A stretch of DNA of 64,000 bases from Vibrio amylolyticus (GTDB taxonomy: Bacteria; Pseudomonadota; Gammaproteobacteria; Enterobacterales; Vibrionaceae): assembly GCF_023145695.1 (NCBI RefSeq), contig NZ_JAJHVV010000009.1, forward strand, positions 62,001-126,000, written 5' to 3'. The notes under the pieces are model-generated. The model saw only the letters and a list, made by a program, of their open reading frames with translations, did no database searches and had not been told where the DNA came from. Made by a program: the position numbers and the translations under genes. Position 1 is the stretch's first letter, and each line of letters begins with the position of its first letter. Shown piece by piece: positions 27,644 through 36,629 of the stretch.

Positions 27644-28066
27644 ATGCTTAAAACAGTTAATCCAATTATAGAGCCTGAGCTCTTATACATACTGGCCAAA
27701 ATGGGCCACGGAGATGAAGTTATCTTGTCGGATATTCATTTTCCTGCACATTCATTTAATAACAATGTTCTGCAAGCCAGAGGCTGCGAAGTATCAGCAT
27801 TAGCTGACGCAATCACAGATCTTATCGAACTGGATCAGTATGTGGTTGATAAAGCGGTAATGATGCAAACCGTTGGTGATGATGTTCATCCGGAAGGTCT
27901 TATAGATGAATATACCCAAAGCCTGCCTACTGGTACTGAGATTTCATTTATTGAGCGATTTGCGTTTTATGAGCGAGCAAAAAATGCAAGTTGTGTGGTA
28001 GTAACGGGTACGACCAGAAAGTACGGGAACCTTATTCTCAAGAAAGGTGTGACTCCGACAAACTAA
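27644..28066 (+). CDS. RbsD/FucU-family sugar mutarotase, FucU-like
   Basis: The 140-residue protein follows E. coli FucU closely by eye: LKTVNPIIEPELLYILAKMG at the N-terminus, GHGDEVILSDIHFPAHS with the active-site His/Asp, and RFAFYERAKNASCVVVTGTTRKYGN with the conserved Tyr and Arg. FucU interconverts anomers of L-fucose and related sugars of the galacto configuration, while RbsD favours the pyranose/furanose forms of ribose. Its presence with a ribose-type importer says that the imported compound is an aldose, not only a polyol. AAGGAG is present and the gap from the aldolase gene is 12 bases. Confidence 0.88.
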   Translation: MLKTVNPIIEPELLYILAKMGHGDEVILSDIHFPAHSFNNNVLQARGCEVSALADAITDLIELDQYVVDKAVMMQTVGDDVHPEGLIDEYTQSLPTGTEISFIERFAFYERAKNASCVVVTGTTRKYGNLILKKGVTPTN

Positions 28067-28075
28067 GGAATAGTT

Positions 28076-29599
28076 ATGTGTAGTCCAATATTAACAATGA
28101 GTGGAATCTCTAAGGCATTTACGGGCGTGCAAGCTCTAAAAGATGTCAATTTTCAGCTTCGTGCTGGAGAAGTTCATGCCTTAATGGGTGAGAACGGAGC
28201 GGGTAAATCTACTCTGATGAAAGTACTGATTGGTGTACATAAAGCCGATGAAGGGCATATCACTTATCAAGGAAATAGTATTGAATATAGCTCAGTGTTA
28301 GACGCACAAAAAGCAGGAATATCAATGATATTTCAAGAGCTTAATTTAATACCTCACTTGTCGGTGGCTGAAAATATCTTTTTTGCACGAGAGCCTCTTA
28401 AGCATGGATTAGTAGACTATAAAACCATGCGTCATGAGGCGAGTAAATTGCTTGATATGTTTGATATTGATGTCAAACCTACGGACATCGTAAACACGTT
28501 ATCTGTGGCGAAGCAGCAAATGGTCGAAATTGCAAAGTCACTCAGTTTTGATGTCGAGATCCTCATTATGGATGAGCCAACGTCAGCGTTAACGGATAAA
28601 GAGATAGACGCGCTATTTGTGTTGGTTGAGAAGCTAAAATCTCGCGGTGTGGCGATCGTTTATATCTCTCACCGAATGGATGAACTTAAGCGTATCTGTG
28701 ATCACATCACTATCTTTCGTGATGGTCAATATGTCTCTAATCACAGGTTTAATGAGATCTCTATGGACGACATCATTGCCAAAATGGTGGGTCGAACCCT
28801 TGATAATCATTTTCCAGAAAAGAAAGCTGCTGTGACCGATGAGATGATTCTATCGGCAATGAATGTCACTCGCTTTGGGGTATTTAAGCCACTTAATTTC
28901 GATTTACGTAAAGGTGAAATCCTCGCAATAACAGGGCTTGTCGGAGCGAAAAGAACAGAGCTTGCAAGAGCACTGTTTGGAGCTGACCGCCTGTCGGATG
29001 GTGAGCTTTTTGTTCACGGTGAGAAAAAGACAATTAAGACCCCATCGGATGCAATAAAAGCGGGGGTGGCTTATCTCTCTGAAGATAGAAAGCTCAATGG
29101 CGTCGCAGTAAAAATGTCGATTCGTGAAAATACGACCATGGCGTCAATGGATAAAGTGAGCAGTCGTTTAGGCATTATTTCAACGAAATCTGAAACGGAA
29201 GCCGCAAAGCAATATATCGATAAGATGGCGATAAAAACCCCAACGGTTGAACAGATTGTTGGCAATCTTTCGGGTGGTAACCAGCAAAAGGTGGTGATCG
29301 GAAAGTGGTTGTTTAGAGACGCCAAAGTGATGATTTTTGATGAACCCACACGCGGGATTGATGTTGGTGCGAAGTACGCAATTTATGAACTGTTGGATGA
29401 ACTAGCTTGCCAAGGAGTCGGCGTCATTATGATTTCGTCGGAGCTACCAGAAGTATTGGGCATGTCCGATAGAGTCATTGTAATGAAGGAAGGAGAGATG
29501 ACAGCGATGCTAAATACCGCTGATACGTCTCAGGAGGAAATTATGCAGTACGCAACAGGAGTGAAAAATATGTTCCCTTTACTTGAGGAGGCTATCTAA
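28076..29599 (+). CDS. Sugar ABC transporter ATP-binding protein, RbsA-type
   Basis: The 507-residue protein has two tandem ABC domains as in RbsA/MglA. The first has Walker A GENGAGKST, signature-region TLSVAKQQMVEIAKSL and Walker B ILIMDEPTSAL. The second has the degenerate Walker A GLVGAKRTEL (Lys where Gly is usual), signature LSGGNQQKVVIGKWL and Walker B VMIFDEPTRGID. It powers import of the sugar through the adjacent permease. The stop codon overlaps the permease ATG (TAATG), showing tight translational coupling. Confidence 0.92.
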   Translation: MCSPILTMSGISKAFTGVQALKDVNFQLRAGEVHALMGENGAGKSTLMKVLIGVHKADEGHITYQGNSIEYSSVLDAQKAGISMIFQELNLIPHLSVAENIFFAREPLKHGLVDYKTMRHEASKLLDMFDIDVKPTDIVNTLSVAKQQMVEIAKSLSFDVEILIMDEPTSALTDKEIDALFVLVEKLKSRGVAIVYISHRMDELKRICDHITIFRDGQYVSNHRFNEISMDDIIAKMVGRTLDNHFPEKKAAVTDEMILSAMNVTRFGVFKPLNFDLRKGEILAITGLVGAKRTELARALFGADRLSDGELFVHGEKKTIKTPSDAIKAGVAYLSEDRKLNGVAVKMSIRENTTMASMDKVSSRLGIISTKSETEAAKQYIDKMAIKTPTVEQIVGNLSGGNQQKVVIGKWLFRDAKVMIFDEPTRGIDVGAKYAIYELLDELACQGVGVIMISSELPEVLGMSDRVIVMKEGEMTAMLNTADTSQEEIMQYATGVKNMFPLLEEAI

Positions 29600-31599
29600 T
29601 GAGCGAACAACATAAAGCTTTGCTACAGAAACTGGCTTCGGTGGGGGGATTGCTCGCACTGATCATCGCCTTCTCTTTTTCAAGCCCACACTTTCTAACG
29701 ATGAATAACATCATGACAGTTGGCCTACAAACCTCGACCATCACCATCATTGGTATTGGTGTCATGTTAACGATTTTAACCGGCGGTATAGATTTATCGA
29801 TTGGTTCTGTGATGGCGCTTTCTGGCGTGACCGCGGGTATAGCGGTTAATGCAGGGCTACCTGTGCCACTTGGTATGGCTGTGGGTGTGGCAACAGGGGC
29901 ATTTTGTGGCCTACTGAACGGGCTATGTGTCTCAAAGCTTCGCCTTCCTCCTTTTATTGCCACTCTAGGGATGATGATGATTGCTCGTGGTGTCGCACTG
30001 TACATCACCAATGCAGCGCCAGTTTCTGGAATGCCTGAATCATTTTCTTACTTAGGCAATGGTGCACTCTTTAGAGTCGCTGAAATTGGACCAACGGGCT
30101 TTCCTATTGTGAAGTTTGCGGGCATTCCATACCCAGTTATCGTCATGCTGTTAGTTGTTGCTGCGTTTTCATTCTTGCTAACCAAAATGCGTCTAGGTCG
30201 CTACCTGTATGCAATAGGTTCGAATGAAGAAGCTGCTCGCTTATCGGGTATTGATACTCAAAAAGTTAAAACTGCTGCTTATATGGCATCAGGCATGCTT
30301 GCCGGAGTTGCAGGCGTCATTATTGCTAGTCGACTTGTCACAGCACAACCGAATGGTTCTGTTATGGCGGAGTTAGACGCAATCGCATCAGCTGTTGTGG
30401 GGGGTACATCATTAATGGGAGGCGTTGGAACCGTAACTGGTGCTGTTATCGGCTCTTTCATTATTGGCGTATTACGCAACGGTCTGAACATGAACGGAGT
30501 GAGTTTCTTCGTTCAACAAATAGTCATTGGGGGCGTGATTATCGCTACTGTTGCATATGATCAATATCGTATGCACCGAACAACGACTGTTAAACACTCT
30601 ACAAAAAATACTACAAAAAAATCCAAAAAGGATGGAGATAATATGAAAGTTAACAAATTAGCTACGCTTGCTGCTATGGGACTTGCATTCACTTTTGCTG
30701 GTGTGTCTGCCGATGCGACGGCCGCTCAAAAGGAAATTGCAGTTGTTGTTAAAACAGAAAACTCAAACTTCTGGCAAAACGTGAAGGGCGGTTCGGTAGA
30801 TGCTGCCAATGGACTGGATGGCTATAACATCACATTCCAAGGGCCAGCAGCGGAGACCGCGGTTGATGAACAAGTGAATATGATTCAAAACGCACTAAAC
30901 CGTGGTGTAGCGGGTATGGTTATCGCACCGACGGATCCAAATGCGTTAGTACCTGCTCTAAAAGCGGCTTGGGAACGTGGTGTACCTGTTGCTTTGATTG
31001 ATTCAGGCCTAAACGATGATGACAAATACCACCAAGCTTTTCTATCTACCGATAATCGCGCGGCCGGAAAACTGGCGGCTTTGAAGATGATTAAAGCGCT
31101 TGATGGGAAGAAAGGTAAAGTGGCGATGATGAGCTATACCGCAGGTTCAGGCTCTGCCATTGACCGTGACGGTGGCTTCCAAGAGACAATTGAAGCCGCA
31201 GGCTATGAGGTTGTTGGCCCGTTCTATTCAAATGCAGATATGGTGACAGCGCTAAACCAAACGGTTGATGTATTGGCGTCCAATGAAGACCTTGTCGGTA
31301 TCTTTGGCTCTAATGAACCAACAGCGGTAGGTATGGCTCGTGCAATTGAACAGCGTGGTTACGCAGGAAAAATCGTTGCGGTAGCGTTTGATGGCAATGC
31401 CGACATTCAAAAATTCATTCGTGATGGTGTACTTGATGGTGCAATCGTTCAGTCCTCTTATGGCATGGGCTTTATGGGTGTAGTTACCGTTGCTGAACTT
31501 CTAAATGGTAAAAAGCCAGAGTCGTTTATTGATACGGGTGTTGTGTACGTAACACAAGACAATATCGATAGTGACAAGGCACAAGCCGTACTTTACTAA
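29599..31599 (+). CDS. In-frame fusion of ribose-type ABC permease and periplasmic sugar-binding protein
   Basis: One open frame of 666 residues. Residues 1-330 are an RbsC-like permease with many membrane helices and the conserved GIDLSIGSVMAL and GSNEEAARLSGID motifs. After a Lys/Thr-rich tail the frame continues into a signal-peptide-like stretch and an RbsB-like binding protein (residues 349-666: VVVKTENSNFWQ, GMVIAPTDPNALVP, GSNEPTAVGMARAIE). Normally these are two genes. A perfect GGAG lies 5 bases before the internal ATG at 30643. Adding one A to the A7 run at 30615-30621 would create a TAA at 30639-30641, two bases before that ATG. It is therefore either a true fusion, a slippage-dependent fusion or a sequence error. 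Both modules look intact. Confidence 0.85.
   Translation: MSEQHKALLQKLASVGGLLALIIAFSFSSPHFLTMNNIMTVGLQTSTITIIGIGVMLTILTGGIDLSIGSVMALSGVTAGIAVNAGLPVPLGMAVGVATGAFCGLLNGLCVSKLRLPPFIATLGMMMIARGVALYITNAAPVSGMPESFSYLGNGALFRVAEIGPTGFPIVKFAGIPYPVIVMLLVVAAFSFLLTKMRLGRYLYAIGSNEEAARLSGIDTQKVKTAAYMASGMLAGVAGVIIASRLVTAQPNGSVMAELDAIASAVVGGTSLMGGVGTVTGAVIGSFIIGVLRNGLNMNGVSFFVQQIVIGGVIIATVAYDQYRMHRTTTVKHSTKNTTKKSKKDGDNMKVNKLATLAAMGLAFTFAGVSADATAAQKEIAVVVKTENSNFWQNVKGGSVDAANGLDGYNITFQGPAAETAVDEQVNMIQNALNRGVAGMVIAPTDPNALVPALKAAWERGVPVALIDSGLNDDDKYHQAFLSTDNRAAGKLAALKMIKALDGKKGKVAMMSYTAGSGSAIDRDGGFQETIEAAGYEVVGPFYSNADMVTALNQTVDVLASNEDLVGIFGSNEPTAVGMARAIEQRGYAGKIVAVAFDGNADIQKFIRDGVLDGAIVQSSYGMGFMGVVTVAELLNGKKPESFIDTGVVYVTQDNIDSDKAQAVLY
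30643..31599 (+). CDS. Probable independently translated sugar-binding protein (internal start of the fused frame)
   Basis: From the internal ATG the product is 318 residues with its own Sec signal peptide (KLATLAAMGLAFTFAGVSADATAA), followed by a type I periplasmic binding fold of the ribose/galactose group. GGAG at 30634-30637 with 5-base spacing is as good a ribosome site as any in the operon. A free periplasmic protein is expected to deliver sugar to the importer, so independent translation is likely even if readthrough from the permease also happens. Confidence 0.65.
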   Translation: MKVNKLATLAAMGLAFTFAGVSADATAAQKEIAVVVKTENSNFWQNVKGGSVDAANGLDGYNITFQGPAAETAVDEQVNMIQNALNRGVAGMVIAPTDPNALVPALKAAWERGVPVALIDSGLNDDDKYHQAFLSTDNRAAGKLAALKMIKALDGKKGKVAMMSYTAGSGSAIDRDGGFQETIEAAGYEVVGPFYSNADMVTALNQTVDVLASNEDLVGIFGSNEPTAVGMARAIEQRGYAGKIVAVAFDGNADIQKFIRDGVLDGAIVQSSYGMGFMGVVTVAELLNGKKPESFIDTGVVYVTQDNIDSDKAQAVLY

Positions 31600-31648
31600 A
31601 TGGATTTTCCCCCTTTGTTAAGGCAAAGGGGGCATAGGGAGAAATACA

Positions 31649-32671
31649 ATGTCTTTATCTACACTTGAGCACGCAGTCGATATCAATAAAATTCCGACAA
31701 AAACACTTCGTACTGGCGCTATTATGCCCGCGATAGGTTTGGGCACATTTGGGTCTGATCGATTTGGCCCTGAAGAAGTCTCTGAAGCGGTATTAGGCGC
31801 TTTAAAGGCGGGTTACCGATTTTTAGATTGTGCCTCTATCTACGGTAACGAAGATCAAATTGGTAAGGTGCTAAGTGACGCAATGGCGGATTTAAAACTG
31901 CCGCGAGAAGCCTTCTTTGTAACCTCTAAAGTTTGGAATGATCAGCATGATGATGTCATCAATGCCTGTAAGAAAACGTTAGCGGATTTACAAGTCGATT
32001 ACCTTGACCTTTACCTTGTGCACTGGCCGTTCCCAAATTTTCATCCAATCGGCTGTGATGTTGATTCTCGAAGTCCGGATGCCAAGCCTTATATTCATGA
32101 AGATTTTATGAACACTTGGCGCCAGTTAGAGCAGCTTGTTGATATGGGGCTAGTGAAAGCGATTGGCACTTCAAATATGACTATTCCTAAAATGGAATTG
32201 TTAATGCGTGATGCTCGTATTCTACCTTCTGTAAACGAGATGGAGTGTCATCCTCTGTTTCAGCAGCAAGATCTTTATGACTACCTAACGGAAAATCAAG
32301 TAGTACCGGTTGGCTTTTGCCCGATTGGCTCTCCATCAAGACCTGATCGTGATAAAACTGAGAATGATCTGGTTGATACTGAACACCCTGTGATTGTAAG
32401 GGCTGCGCAGCGTTTGGGCGTTCATCCTGCGATTGTTTGTTTGAAGTGGGCGGTCCAACGAGGTCATGTACCCATCCCTTTCTCTGTTAAAGAGAGTGAA
32501 TACGTTTCGAATTTAAGATGTGTCACTGAAAATCCGCTTACCGTTCAGGAGATGCGAGATATTTCGAAAATAGACGCAGATAATCGATTAATCAAAGGCC
32601 AGGTATTTTTATGGCAAAGTTCAAAAGGCTGGGAAGATCTATGGGACTTAGACGGTAACATTACAAAATGA
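31649..32671 (+). CDS. Aldo/keto reductase
   Basis: The 340-residue protein shows the AKR (beta/alpha)8 signature and tetrad: Asp and Tyr in FLDCASIYGNEDQIG, Lys in FVTSKVWND and His in LYLVHWPFPN, with the cofactor-phase motifs AIGTSNMT and the late PIPFSVKESEYVSN. AKRs reduce aldehydes, including aldoses, with NADPH. It follows the sugar importer after a 49-base gap and precedes the DeoR gene, so it probably belongs to the same pathway, where it could convert the imported aldose into an alditol for the GatD-like enzyme. The reverse direction is also chemically possible. Confidence 0.85.
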   Translation: MSLSTLEHAVDINKIPTKTLRTGAIMPAIGLGTFGSDRFGPEEVSEAVLGALKAGYRFLDCASIYGNEDQIGKVLSDAMADLKLPREAFFVTSKVWNDQHDDVINACKKTLADLQVDYLDLYLVHWPFPNFHPIGCDVDSRSPDAKPYIHEDFMNTWRQLEQLVDMGLVKAIGTSNMTIPKMELLMRDARILPSVNEMECHPLFQQQDLYDYLTENQVVPVGFCPIGSPSRPDRDKTENDLVDTEHPVIVRAAQRLGVHPAIVCLKWAVQRGHVPIPFSVKESEYVSNLRCVTENPLTVQEMRDISKIDADNRLIKGQVFLWQSSKGWEDLWDLDGNITK

Positions 32672-32751
32672 TGACGACTTAAGTCATTAAAAAGTTAGAA
32701 TTTGCCTAATAAGGTTGCAGTTTGCTTCAGGTCATGTTGAAGTGAACTGTA

Positions 32752-32785
32752 ATCGTTTGAGATCGAAATTAAACGAAAGTTTGAT
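32752..32785. promoter_or_regulatory. Candidate DeoR operator upstream of the regulator gene
   Basis: AATCGTTTGAGATCGAAAT is followed by AAACGAAAGTTTGATG; the AAACGAAA core is present in direct and inverted form and is shared with the two other promoter regions of the island. Autoregulation would be typical for the family. Confidence 0.45.
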
Positions 32786-32808
32786 GATTGAGTTTGTAAG
32801 GTTGGTAA

Positions 32809-33582
32809 ATGAATCCATTAAAGCGTAAAGAAAAAATCCTAGAGCTGCTTAAGAGGCAAGAACAGGTCTCAGTTAAAGAGCTGTCGACGTTATTTAGTAC
32901 GTCTGAAGTGACACTGCGGGCGGATTTAAAAAGTCTTGAGAAGCAAGGTAAGCTGAAGCGATTCTTTGGTGGAGCTCAATCGATGAACTCACTCCCTTTA
33001 ACCCAAAAAGATGATGAGGTTCAGCTAGATAGTCGCTACGATATGAATAAAGACTCTAAGAGCAAAATTGCCCAAGCGGCGGCGGGTCTGGTTTCAAAGG
33101 GGGATTCCATCATTATGGATAGCGGAAGCACCACTCACTTGGTGGCCGAGCAATTAGCGAGTGAAGGTGGCTATACCATTATTACTAATAATTTGGCTGC
33201 ATCATCTGCTTTGATGGAAGCTCAAGATACAACGTTGGTCATCGTTGGGGGTACCTACCGAGCTAAAACAAAATCACTTCACGGATATCAAGCCGCTCAG
33301 TGTTTAGAGGGTGTTCAGGCGGATGTACTGTTTGTTGGTGCTGATGGCATTGACCCAGACAAAGGCATCACAACGTTCAATGAAGGATTTGCCATCACTG
33401 ATGTTATGGCGAAGTGTGTGCAGAAAGTCATTGCGGTAGTGGATTCATCAAAACTTGGTCGCATTGGTTTCAACAAGGTACTCGATATCTCGCGCATCAA
33501 CACTTTGGTTATTGATGCAGGCATTTCATCAGAGCAAAAGCAGAAGTTTGAGACGGCTGGTGTGAAGGTGGTTGTCGTATAA
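32809..33582 (+). CDS. DeoR-family transcriptional regulator
   Basis: The 257-residue protein has the N-terminal winged helix of DeoR repressors (RKEKILELLKRQEQVSVKEL, FSTSEVTLRADLKSLEKQGKLKRFFGGA, residues 5-56), followed by the DeoRC sensor domain with SIIMDSGSTTHLVAEQL, ITNNLAAS, VGADGIDPDKGITTFNEG and the late VVDSSKLGRIGFNKV. DeoR regulators of sugar operons usually sense a sugar phosphate. Its placement at the end of the importer/aldolase cluster makes it the likely local repressor; the AAACGAAA-type repeats are candidate operators. Confidence 0.88.
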   Translation: MNPLKRKEKILELLKRQEQVSVKELSTLFSTSEVTLRADLKSLEKQGKLKRFFGGAQSMNSLPLTQKDDEVQLDSRYDMNKDSKSKIAQAAAGLVSKGDSIIMDSGSTTHLVAEQLASEGGYTIITNNLAASSALMEAQDTTLVIVGGTYRAKTKSLHGYQAAQCLEGVQADVLFVGADGIDPDKGITTFNEGFAITDVMAKCVQKVIAVVDSSKLGRIGFNKVLDISRINTLVIDAGISSEQKQKFETAGVKVVVV

Positions 33583-33625
33583 CGCTAATAATGAAAAATT
33601 ATTGTCGTTGTCAGTTTGGTGAAAT

Positions 33626-33671
33626 AGGGTAAGCGATCCGCCTTTGTTAGGCTAGAGTAGGTGCTTACCCT
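33626..33671. repeat. Inverted repeat in the leader of the AEC transporter gene
   Basis: AGGGTAAGC at 33626-33634 is perfectly complementary to GCTTACCCT at 33663-33671, and an inner GCCT/AGGC hairpin lies in the loop. No T-run follows, so it is not a classical terminator; it ends 22 bases before the next start codon. Confidence 0.6.
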
Positions 33672-33693
33672 CGCATGAGATGTTGTCGCAGTT

Positions 33694-34632
33694 ATGGGTA
33701 TTGCTTGGGCCTTAGTTATTGTCGTTGTTGGTTTTTTATTGGGGCTGGCTTTTCAAAAAGGTAAACCTACGCTTAGCCAATCGACGAGTATTCTTCTTTC
33801 AAAATTTTCGCTCTATTTTCTTATACCATTCAGTGTATTAAGTTCACTCTGGCAGCTACCAAGCATTACTGCACAGCTGATTTACCTGCCTTTCATTGGC
33901 GTGGCGGTAATTGGTGTTGGTATTGTGGTGGGGTTTATCTGCCGTCGATATTTTCAACTAAACGATCATCAGTTTGGTGCACTACTGCCCGTTACCGCAT
34001 TTTATAACCTAGGTGCGCTAGGGAATCTAATTGTATTTGTGACTATCGGTGAGAATGGCATTGCGCTATTAGCGCTGTTTAAACTGTGTGAAGAGCTTAT
34101 CTATTTCGGGTGGACATTCCCTTATACAAGAGCTCTAAATCATTCAAAAAATCAAAGCGTTTCAAGTAGAAAGCCGTTCTGGAATGATCCTGTTTTCATC
34201 GTGGCTCTGTGTGCAGTGGTAGCGGGTGTCTTATTAAATCAGTTTGAACTACCTCGTCCACAGAACTTTGCTGACTTTCTCAAAGTAACCGTGCCGTTAA
34301 GCAGCTTTCTTATGATCACTGCAGTAGGCATGACGTTCAATGTGAGTGGTGGTAAAAAGTGGTGCAAACTTGGTGTTAGCGCTGCTGTACTACGTTCCTT
34401 CGGCGCTATTTTGATAGTAGCAATACTGCTCTCTGTATTGGATCTTTGGGGAGCTTATCAAGGTGATCTTGCTCGAGTTTGCTTACTGCTCGCAGTGATG
34501 CCTACTGCGTTTATGTCAGTGTTACCTTCTGTGCTTTATGATCTTGATAAAAGTCTAGCCAATACCACTTGGTTAATCAGTTTTTTAGTCTCGCTATTAG
34601 TCATCCCTGCAACGATTTTATTTTTGCTATAA
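33694..34632 (+). CDS. AEC-family (auxin efflux carrier-like) membrane transporter
   Basis: The 312-residue protein is almost entirely hydrophobic, with about ten predicted helices and the AEC (PIN-like/BASS-like) layout of two five-helix halves, including the FYNLGALGNLIVF and LLAVMPTAFMSVLPSVLYDLD segments. Family members export or import small organic acids, including malate; the substrate is not evident. No good ribosome site precedes the ATG. The C-terminal end abuts, in opposite orientation, the stop of the GGDEF gene. Confidence 0.8.
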   Translation: MGIAWALVIVVVGFLLGLAFQKGKPTLSQSTSILLSKFSLYFLIPFSVLSSLWQLPSITAQLIYLPFIGVAVIGVGIVVGFICRRYFQLNDHQFGALLPVTAFYNLGALGNLIVFVTIGENGIALLALFKLCEELIYFGWTFPYTRALNHSKNQSVSSRKPFWNDPVFIVALCAVVAGVLLNQFELPRPQNFADFLKVTVPLSSFLMITAVGMTFNVSGGKKWCKLGVSAAVLRSFGAILIVAILLSVLDLWGAYQGDLARVCLLLAVMPTAFMSVLPSVLYDLDKSLANTTWLISFLVSLLVIPATILFLL

Positions 34633-35664
34633 CATTTCGTCGTCCCAGCAACAAACTTGATTTCGACCTAAGTTCTTTGCTTTATAGAGTGCAGCATCGG
34701 CTCTAGACATCACATCTTGAAAGCGATTGTCAGTCTCTTTTGGGGCTGAAATTCCAATGCTTACGGTACTTGTGAGCTCTTTATTATTGAATTGGACAAT
34801 CATTTTTTCAATGGCAGCTCGGTGCTTTTCGGCTAATGCTATAGCGTCATTGAGTGTGGTATCACTAAGCAGTAAAACAAATTCTTCTCCGCCGATTCTG
34901 GCGAACAAGTCTTGTTTTCGCTTGATGTTTTGGATTCGTTTAGACAGTGCGATGAGAACCTCGTCACCCGCCAAGTGACCATGTTGATCATTTAGATCTT
35001 TGAAGAGGTCTATATCGATGATGAGCAAGGCATGATTTTTATCAAACGCTCTTGGTTTGCTATTGATAAGCTGCGTTGCTTCAATGAAAGCACGACGGTT
35101 TAGAACTCCGGTTAAGGGATCAATATTCGCCAAGTTCTCCATTTCAATCATCTGCTTTTGTACGCGGATCTGAGCGGCTATCCAACTTACTAGGCTAGAT
35201 AGCACTCGAGCGTCTTGTTCATTGAAGTGGTCTTTATCGTGGTGTCCTATGTTAATAGTGCCAAAACACTTGCCGTCACTAATTAACGGCGCATCCATGC
35301 AAGAAAGCAAGCCTCCTTCGGATAGCCATTGGCAGTCCAATAAAGACTCGTTACTAGTATCATTGCAAATCGCGAGTTTTTCGTCGATAAATACTTGGCC
35401 AACTAAAGTGTTGTCTATTGGGATTGGGCGCTCAAGGGGAATGGCTTCGTTTCCACTTAGTGCAAAGAGAGACAAAAATTGAGTGTCTTGCTTTAACGCC
35501 ACGCTCACTCGGTCAGATTGGAAGATCTCTTTAATCCAATAAGAGGTGCTATGAAGAATATCCCCTAAGGTTTTTGCTTGAGAGAGTTCGTCAAAAAACT
35601 CAAGAGGAAAGTAAGCGTGTTTAACTAGTTTGGTTGCTTCTCTTTGTGGTGAGTCGTGTTTCAA
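34627..35664 (-). CDS. GAF-GGDEF diguanylate cyclase
   Basis: A cytosolic protein of about 345 residues with an N-terminal GAF sensor (DILHSTSYWIKEIFQSDRVSVAL ... DAPLISDGKCFGTINIG) and a C-terminal GGDEF domain: DPLTGVLNRRAF, DIDLFKDLNDQHGHLAGDEVL, and the active-site RIGGEEF. The I-site RxxD is present five residues before (RKQD), so product inhibition by c-di-GMP is likely. It should make c-di-GMP in response to a ligand or redox cue. The frame opens at a GTG (35673), but AGAGGTG lies six bases before the in-frame TTG at 35664, which was chosen with low certainty. Its stop lies directly against that of the AEC gene. Confidence 0.88.
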   Translation of the reverse strand: MKHDSPQREATKLVKHAYFPLEFFDELSQAKTLGDILHSTSYWIKEIFQSDRVSVALKQDTQFLSLFALSGNEAIPLERPIPIDNTLVGQVFIDEKLAICNDTSNESLLDCQWLSEGGLLSCMDAPLISDGKCFGTINIGHHDKDHFNEQDARVLSSLVSWIAAQIRVQKQMIEMENLANIDPLTGVLNRRAFIEATQLINSKPRAFDKNHALLIIDIDLFKDLNDQHGHLAGDEVLIALSKRIQNIKRKQDLFARIGGEEFVLLLSDTTLNDAIALAEKHRAAIEKMIVQFNNKELTSTVSIGISAPKETDNRFQDVMSRADAALYKAKNLGRNQVCCWDDEML

Positions 35665-35884
35665 TTGAGGCACCTCTTATAACGGCTTAGGATTTGATCT
35701 CCTCCAATCTAAAAGTTTAGGGAGTAGTTGAGAGATTTACAATTCTCAATATTGAGGAAGGCATCAATAAGTGCATGATTAAGAAAAGACTAAAGTAAAA
35801 ACTGTGTGGAAGACCCCACAAAAGTTTGATTACACCAGAATAGAAAATGATTACACTGCGTTCAGATTAAGAGTAGGAGTAACC

Positions 35885-36559
35885 ATGAAGTACGATTGGA
35901 TATTATTTGACGCTGACGAGACCCTGTTTCATTTTGATGCTTTTAAAGGGATGCAGCTGATGTTTTCGCGTAAGGGAGTGGATTTTACCGAGCAAGATTA
36001 CGCTGTTTATCAAGAGGTAAATAAACCACTTTGGGTTGATTATCAAAACGGTGATATTACCGCACATCAGTTAAAGCATACTCGCTTTGAATCTTGGGCT
36101 GAAAAACTCAACACAACAACAGCTGAGCTTAATTCTGCATTTCTAGAGGCGATGGCAGATATTTGTACTTTGCTACCAGGGGCAAAAGAGCTTATGGAAG
36201 CGCTGTCTGGAAAGGCTCGTATGGGTATCATTACCAACGGTTTTACCGAGCTTCAAGCGATACGGTTAGAGCGTACGGGAATGACCGATTATTTTGAACA
36301 TGTAGTGATCTCTGAAGAAGTGGGTATCGCTAAGCCTGATTTGGGTATTTTTTCCCATGCATTAGAGCGTATGGGGAATCCATGTAAATCTAAGGTTCTT
36401 ATGGTGGGTGATAACCCTGATTCGGATATCTTAGGTGGTTTGAACTTTGGTATTGAAACCTGTTGGCTAAACACCTCAGATAACCTTGCTCCTAAAGAAC
36501 TTAAGCCACATTATACGGTGAACTCATTGCATCAACTTAAAAATATACTTTTAAGTTAG
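35885..36559 (+). CDS. yjjG: HAD-family pyrimidine 5'-nucleotidase YjjG
   Basis: A 224-residue protein from the ATG at 35885, preceded by AGGAG; the open frame extends to 35804 but without a ribosome site. HAD motifs are present: [11 protein letters not shown] (nucleophile Asp), II ITNGF, III Lys in [10 protein letters not shown] and [14 protein letters not shown]. It agrees with the YjjG family (NG-FTELQ, WLN), house-cleaning nucleotidases that remove non-canonical pyrimidine nucleotides. It stands alone. Confidence 0.87.
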   Translation: MKYDWILFDADETLFHFDAFKGMQLMFSRKGVDFTEQDYAVYQEVNKPLWVDYQNGDITAHQLKHTRFESWAEKLNTTTAELNSAFLEAMADICTLLPGAKELMEALSGKARMGIITNGFTELQAIRLERTGMTDYFEHVVISEEVGIAKPDLGIFSHALERMGNPCKSKVLMVGDNPDSDILGGLNFGIETCWLNTSDNLAPKELKPHYTVNSLHQLKNILLS

Positions 36560-36578
36560 AAAAGAGCCTGAATTTAAG

Positions 36579-36620
36579 AGCGCCAAATGTTCACTTAACT
36601 ACATTCGGCGCTAGTTCTAT
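36579..36620. terminator. Probable bidirectional terminator between yjjG and the TraF-like gene
   Basis: AGCGCC-A-AATGT pairs with ACATT-C-GGCGCT with one mismatch, and T-rich sequence follows. It lies between convergent genes. Confidence 0.55.
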
Positions 36621-36629
36621 ATTTATTAA

